A DNA stretch of 64,000 nt from the NCBI GenBank assembly GCA_023101725.1, contig JALJCO010012651.1:1-64000 (forward strand). The letters run 5' to 3'. Below the pieces are notes generated by a model that saw only the letters and a program-made list of their open reading frames with translations, did not search any database and was not told the origin of the DNA. Below, piece after piece: positions 60,001 to 64,000 of this stretch. A program made the position numbers and the translations under genes. The DNA comes from Atherinomorus stipes (Eukaryota > Chordata > Actinopteri > Atheriniformes > Atherinidae). The first letter of the stretch is position 1. Every line of letters starts with the position of its first letter.

Positions 60001-63000
60001 GAATTTTCGCCAAATTCGTCACATCTGGTTAGGTAGGAGGTGAAAACATTGCTTCGTTGCATACAGTAGGGGAGCCATTTGATTACCTGCTTCATTACTC
60101 GTCAATCTTCGTTTATTCTTCTTTGGAAATACCGAGAAGTCCTGCTGTGTATGGCTGCCATAAACATAACTACCACATGGACAAGAGAAGATGTTTTTCC
60201 AGTTCCCAAAACAACAGAAAAAGCCCTGAACAACATGCTAAGTGGCTAGCGGCTATCAAGCCCATAAATGCTGACAGTTAACGCTGGAAACCATGGAAAC
60301 ATCTAACAATAAATTCGGATCACTTTGTGACTCATAACAAAGCATATTGTGGTCTCACTATTTAAACCCTGTAGCTGTTTTTGTACTGATGATGGAAAAC
60401 ACCATTAAATCAGTGGATGTACAGAATCCCAGTGCCGCCCGCTGTTCCCGTCTCCTCAGGATGGACTGTTAAAGATCACGTTCATCCAGATTACTGCCAT
60501 CAATGTTCCCACATAAGAATAAAAGCAGAAAAAGTGGCAGAAAAGCATTTGCAGCGTTATAAACATGCACAGTCATAACCAGTAAAATACCAATGAGCTT
60601 CTAGCTGCCGGTAATTTATAGCTTTATCAATGAGAGTAAACTCCTGAGAAGGACATCAAAGAAATACCACCATTTCTTAAAAGTCCGGGGGAAAATTAAT
60701 ATTTCATAAAGAATAAATGGTTTGAACACGGGGCTTACCTGATGAAACCAAATACATCATGAGATTGAGAAACTGATCATCAGGCGGTTATGTAGGTTCG
60801 TCTAACCAGGCTGTAGCAGCAGATGATGGGCATCACTTAGTCCAACAGATACTAGTTTTGCTTCGTATCTTCTTCTAGCCTCAGCAGTGAGACTTTCAAT
60901 GTAACTGGACGTCATTTCAACATTATTTCAAAGACAGACCGGCAAAGAAAATTTTTTTTTAAAAGGATGCAAAAACCGTTTTTGAGGCTCACAGTCCATC
61001 AGACGCCGTTCAAATGTGAAGCATGTTTTCACCGCTACCAGCTTCGTGGTCACGTGAATTCCGAGTTGTGACGTAGGCTCGCACTGATCCATTCAGCTTC
61101 AACAACTCCTTCAGAGCTCAGAAGCAGGTAAAAGCCAAACCAATATTAACCCTGGTTTTCCAACGAGCACTATCTAAAGCTCTGGCATCTGCTCCAATCA
61201 TGAGCTTATTCCCACACAGCATCATGCCCTTAGCTCTGTCATTGGCTGGTGATATGAACAGAAATCTCCACCCAGAAACGTCCCGACAAGACGAAAAACA
61301 AAAGGAAAAGGCGAATTACAGACAGGGGGAGAGGGAGTTGCATTTAAACGCACCACTGCATGAGAGTAGAGGCCCAAAGGTGCCGTTTGAGCGGATTTCA
61401 CTTGCACAAGTCTAATGGTTATTTTCAGGGGGGGAACTTTGGACTATACCTTTGATAAATAAAACTGGATGTCTTTGACTTGTTGGAGGTGGGTTTACGA
61501 GACAGCGAGTCAGCTGTGAAACAGCATATTTCCAAAAAAGGGAAATGAGAAACAGTTATCTGTGACTTAATAGATATGGGATAGCTGGAATCCCGAGTTA
61601 GGCTTGAAGAAATAAAGAGAACTTGCTTGTAAGGTTAAAGAAAACAGCTGTAGTTAAACATTGGTAGTTGTTCTTTGGCTGTGGAAAAGCAAACCAGTTT
61701 TAAAGACCTGAATGTTAACCATTTATGAACTGGCTCCAATACCAGTCCAGCATCAGCACCTAGTAATAAAAAGATAGCTGAGAAAATTCATTTCTAGAAG
61801 TGTATGGTGACCCACAGCCAGGAAAACTGAGAAACAGTCAGCAATTTCTGACACTTCTGATTTAAGAACCGGCTCAGATTAAATAACTAAAGTTAAAAGT
61901 GGAGTTTGAAAACTAAAGAGACATTTATATGGAGAAAACTTTAGGAAAGCAGATGTGAAAGGAAAAAAAAAAAGGCTGAAACACCTGGAGCATATGTAGT
62001 CAGGAGAACCAGGCAGAGCAATACAAGTGTGAGCTGTGGATACGTGGCAACTATACAAGAACACAGAGTAACACACAACTGCTTGGTACTCGCAGTCATC
62101 GAAGAGTCTTCATACATGATTAGATACTTTTACATGGTGCTGTGCAGCATGGGATGTGAACCTTGCTGTCTTTGCAGAACTTTACAAACTTCATTCATTA
62201 GTCAAACCCATGGGCGTAAAGCCTCTTCAACTTGATTGCAGTGCATTCCCATGAAGCCAAGCATTCATCTCCTATTCTTGCCTCCCAGAGCTCCCCCGGT
62301 AAAGCCAGCATCAAAGCTTTATGAATGAACTTGCATGCTCATTAGCATGTTCGCTGAGCTGAGCAGTAACCTCTGAGTGCTGGAGCCTGCAGCCAAAAAG
62401 GTTTAAATTTGGAAACCTCTCTGCTAATTACACAGCTTCATGCAGCACAGGCCACTGGCACAGCAGCTCTTCTCCACTGCAACTAATCAAGTTGAAGCCC
62501 TGGCTCCTCATTGAGAAGAGGAGTAAGAAAAAGAGGGTAATCAAGTAGAAAGTCGTGTTGGTGTGTGCTGCTGTTCTCCTGTTTCACTGCACCAGAGGTG
62601 TTGACTCTATTTATAATCTCCGAGAGCTAAATGGAGAGAGTTAGTGCCAAGAATAGATGGGTTCCCTCATTATAAAAGTTCAAAAGCAGCGAGGAGGTGC
62701 AGTTCGCATAAGTTGCAATACAGCTGTTGGCAAAGGAAGCTGTCACCGCTGTGGAAGTTACACTCTAAGTAGGGATGCACGATAATTATCAGGCTGATAA
62801 CGGGAAATTATTACGTCATTCTGATAAGTCTGATATCATGACGACTTGCCCTGATAACTTAGACCCTATACAGTTGGAATGTTTAAGATCGGACATGCAG
62901 AAGTTGAAAATCCCACTTTTAATCTTTTCTCGCTGAGATATTGCGATTGCGGAAAGAAAGCTGCTGCTTCACAGGGGAGACCCCGAGCTGCTTCCAAACC

Positions 63001-63581
63001 ACTCTCCCTTCTTTTTTAAGACACAAGCTCCCCCATACAGTTGGAATTTTTGATTTGGTATAATTTGGTATGTATGTGTGTTATCGGTATCGGTTATCAG
63101 TATCGGCCTTTAGGGGCTGATATTTATTGGTTTTTCTGTATCATTTTTTTTTTAAATGGTTATCGTGCATCCCTAACTCAAAGCATGATCACTGTGGAAA
63201 ACTAATCTCTTACAATGTGGTTTTGTTTTCTAAAGCTCAAATCATGATTAGATAATAGTGATATTCTGTGATACAGTTGTTAGTGAACTAAAGTTTATAG
63301 TCAAGATCAGTCGTACAATATTATTTTAGTTTACAAAAGTATATTTCAGTTCATTTTAATGTTTAATTATCTCCATGTTCAATTGCTCAGAATTACGTTC
63401 TGATGATGGCCTTTTCTGGATTCTTGTCTGCAGGCACGTCCGTATGACTTCGAGGATGGCGATGTGTACATGTCGTCCCATGAGTACCGTTTCCGCATTT
63501 TCAGCTCGGTGGAGTACGACGGACAGCTGTACATGACTCCACAGAACTTCATCGAGTCGGTTACCATGAGTGAACCAAGAA
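51052..63581 (+). CDS. micu3: Mitochondrial calcium uptake protein 3 (MICU family), exons 1-2, 3' part outside window
   Basis: MICU proteins are EF-hand regulators of the mitochondrial calcium uniporter in the intermembrane space (family knowledge). Exon 1 is 51052-51315 (88 codons) with donor GTGAGT in phase 0. Exon 2 is 63434-63581, acceptor GTCTGCAG, donor GTAAGT; the join is in frame. The ATG has a good context (ACAATGG). Residues 1-37 are basic and alanine-rich, fitting a mitochondrial presequence. Residues 38-56 (CLAVGMCVAAGGAMALYFY) form a likely membrane segment. A basic KRIRRR follows (66-71), then LLPSIPTVEAKER. Exon 2 encodes DFEDGDVYMSSHEYRFRIF and SSVEYDGQLYMTPQNFIESV, a block conserved across MICU1-3. 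The order LPSIP, AKER, then the aspartate-rich stretch fits MICU3 better than MICU1 or MICU2. The EF hands lie downstream, outside the window. Intron 1 is 12.1 kb and filled with transposons. Neighbour fgf20 supports the name; a/b paralogue unresolved. Confidence 0.88.
52052..52300. mobile_element. hAT-like MITE remnant (micu3 intron 1)
   Basis: GGGATGTAGCGATTACTGG, then GTTAACCGTGATAA and GATTATCGTCAAAACCG make an ATCG/CGAT-rich stretch like the ends of fish hAT-type MITEs. No second terminus or 8-base duplication was found. Confidence 0.35.
53189..53384. repeat. Inverted repeat with 28-base arms and GGGTTAGG loop
   Basis: ATACATCCAATCCATACAGG at 53189 pairs with CCGGTGTGGATTGGATGTAT ending at 53384, with GAAGTCTC and GAGACTTC continuing the arms inward. 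The loop includes GGTTAGGGTTAGGAG and CAGGGTTAG, resembling telomere or satellite units. Probably a small fold-back element; no target duplication identified. Confidence 0.5.
53790..53910. mobile_element. ATCGG-rich hAT-like repeat fragment
   Basis: GCCGATACCGATACCAGTAG facing ACTGGTATCGGAATCGG around a short centre gives an imperfect palindrome, typical of fish hAT MITE interiors. The ends are undefined. Confidence 0.35.
54083..55608 (+). mobile_element. Tc1-like transposon with broken transposase, carrying a nested hAT MITE
   Basis: Long inverted ends: near the left, AAAGTTAATGTATTTCTGTAAT and ATATGTGAATCAATATATTTC; at the right, their complements, ending AGTACCTG with TA at 55609. Plus-strand transposase remains include FIRNGPVSFIKSSINAA, HxxAGLARKLT and, in another frame, LDWPANSLDLNPIENLWGIV with the last catalytic region, followed by KRKLNGKRANNKEELKAV. 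Frame changes and stops make it inactive. A MITE of 265 bases sits in its left part. Confidence 0.8.
54313..54577. mobile_element. hAT-like MITE (265 bp) nested in a Tc1-like element
   Basis: Ends TAGGGCTGAAAGATAT and ATCGTTCAGCCCTA are inverted. The 8-base flanks GTTCAGAG (54305-54312) and GTGCAGAG (54578-54585) match at 7 of 8 positions, as expected for a hAT duplication with one later change. The interior is rich in CGATATCGA. Non-coding. Confidence 0.75.
55611..56700. other. micu3 intron 1, nothing recognised
   Basis: About 1.1 kb of AT-rich intron sequence with a short (TA)n at 56325-56340. No exon-like MICU segment was seen. Confidence 0.45.
56701..57340. mobile_element. Inverted-repeat TTAA element A, copy 6 (different loop)
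   Basis: TTAA at 56701-56704, then AGGAATAGTTCATCCACAG and a complete left arm to about 57000. The right arm resumes at about 57265 (ATACTAAATGATGTCG) but breaks off at 57336 after GGACACTTGGATTACA, where other sequence begins. The 260-base loop (57005-57260) is unlike the loop of other copies: it lacks the GCGTAGAAGAAGAAATT motif. Confidence 0.65.
57684..58276. mobile_element. Unclassified DNA-transposon-like element (about 590 bp)
   Basis: The left GGGTCTGTCCCAAACCGCGC and the right end, read on the other strand, GGCCGTGTCTCAATCCACGC are similar inverted ends, and both continue into a GCACT-rich stretch. This type of end (TGTCCCAAT) occurs in fish hAT-like MITEs. A target duplication was not clear. 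The interior includes CAAAATGGACGCCATCTTG. Open frames here are not genes. Confidence 0.45.
58633..59500. mobile_element. Inverted-repeat TTAA element A, copy 7 (complete, 868 bp)
   Basis: Reference copy. TTAA at 58633-58636 and 59497-59500; ends AGGCATAGTACACCCACAG and CTGTGGGTGAACTATTCCT are inverted. Arms of roughly 280-300 bases surround a loop of roughly 200-250 bases that contains GCGTAGAAGAAGAAATTGGC and GAAAGAAAGAAAAAGAGAACG. No transposase. The TTAA flank suggests piggyBac- or Kolobok-type mobilisation. Confidence 0.8.
59883..61452. mobile_element. Possible larger TTAA-type element (1.6 kb)
   Basis: The left TTAAAGGTAGAGTTCCCC and the right end, read on the other strand, TCAAAGGTATAGTCCAAAGT are loosely inverted. 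The interior (GTGGTCACGTGAATTCC, CACTGATCCATTCAGC, CCTTAGCTCTGTCATTGGC) reads like repeat-derived sequence. Only the first 10 bases or so of the ends agree well, so this is tentative. Confidence 0.3.
61456..62769. other. micu3 intron 1, nothing recognised
   Basis: About 1.3 kb of intron without a recognised element or MICU exon. Confidence 0.45.
62770..63175. mobile_element. hAT-like MITE (406 bp) just upstream of micu3 exon 2
   Basis: Ends TAGGGATGCACGATAATTAT and ATGGTTATCGTGCATCCCTA are inverted. The flanks ACTCTAAG (62762-62769) and ACTCAAAG (63176-63183) match at 7 of 8, fitting a hAT 8-base duplication. The interior has GGTATCGGTTATCAGTATCG. Non-coding. Confidence 0.75.
63434..63581 (+). 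CDS. micu3: micu3 coding exon 2
   Basis: 148 bases beginning in phase 0 (GCA CGT CCG) and ending one base into a codon before GTAAGT. It carries the MICU hallmark YMTPxNF. A hAT-like MITE ends 258 bases upstream of its acceptor. Confidence 0.9.
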
Positions 63582-63726
63582 GTAAGTATCAGATATAGAA
63601 GTTAGCTTTCGCTGTTAAGAGCCGGATCAGTATTTGTTTTCCTCCTTGTAAAAGATGGTTTCAGGTTACATTTTATCCAACATGGCCACGGTTTATGGTT
63701 TTGTCTTTTACATACTGATAGTATGT

Positions 63727-64000
63727 ATAGTTGTCCTCAAAAATATTCATACCCTTCAGTTAAAGAACAGGCCAAATTCACAATAGTAATTCAAATAACA
63801 GGAAACTAAAGAAATTAATAATAAATAAATTTACAAAATTATGATTTATTGAAACAAAATATTGATTTTGAATTATGGTTGAAAATAATAATTTAAAAAA
63901 AAATGTTTTGTTTGTTTTTCATTTCCAACCATAATTCAAAAGCAACATTTTATGTCACTAAATTATCATTTTGCAGATTTCTACGTATTTTTAATTTCTT
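63727..64000. mobile_element. Fold-back repeat H, cut by window end
   Basis: Begins TAGTTGTCCTCAAAAATAT and runs through TGATTTTGAATTATGGTTG (63862). The complementary CCAACCATAATTCAAAAG starts at 63928, so 63833-63885 and 63924-63976 form inverted arms around a T-rich centre. A partial copy is at 31941-32440. The right end is outside the window. Confidence 0.6.

Noticed and set aside
51316..63433. Additional micu3 exon within the 12 kb intron
   Set aside because: Exon 1 and exon 2 join in frame and line up with the MICU3 order of motifs. No further MICU-like coding segment with AG-GT borders was seen.

Overview
The window is animal nuclear DNA, almost certainly from a teleost fish. It has two vertebrate genes with GT-AG introns, a 12 kb intron, CA/TA microsatellites, and many fish-type transposon remains: Tc1-like, hAT-like, PIF/Harbinger-like, TTAA-flanked non-autonomous elements, a tRNA-headed SINE and LINE tails. 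A percomorph fish is a guess from the repeat flavour only.

Genes. A complete FGF9/16/20-subfamily gene, best called fgf20, lies on the minus strand with three coding exons (43164-43497, 42288-42391, 41876-42121; 227 residues). About 7.6 kb away, on the plus strand and facing away from it, is the 5' part of a MICU-family mitochondrial calcium-uptake gene, best called micu3. Its exon 1 is 51052-51315 and exon 2 is 63434-63581; the rest lies beyond the window. FGF20 and MICU3 are divergent neighbours on human 8p22 as well, so the pair supports both names. I could not settle the a/b paralogue of either. The two products are not known to work together: one is a secreted growth factor and the other an inner-mitochondrial-membrane calcium-uniporter regulator.

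Layout. 1-2.4 kb: broken TTAA-flanked inverted-repeat elements and a LINE-type tail. 2.5-6.3 kb: a compositionally odd block, very AT-rich and C-poor with G-rich islands, possibly an assembly or read-quality problem. 6.6-41 kb: a gene-free, repeat-rich stretch beyond the 3' end of fgf20, including a three-layer nest of elements at 20.7-22.9 kb and several dead Tc1-like transposons. 41-43.5 kb: fgf20. 43.5-51 kb: divergent intergenic region with one TTAA element and one Tc1-like element. 51-64 kb: micu3 exon 1, a transposon-filled intron, exon 2, and the start of a further repeat.

No CRISPR, operon, intact transposase or clearly new biological system was found. The most distinctive features are four sequence-unrelated repeat families that all sit between TTAA sites, one of them with long inverted arms present about seven times; a large fold-back element with about 340-base arms; and an exon-like dispersed repeat. 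All repeat assignments come from reading ends, target-site duplications and copies within the window, with no database search.
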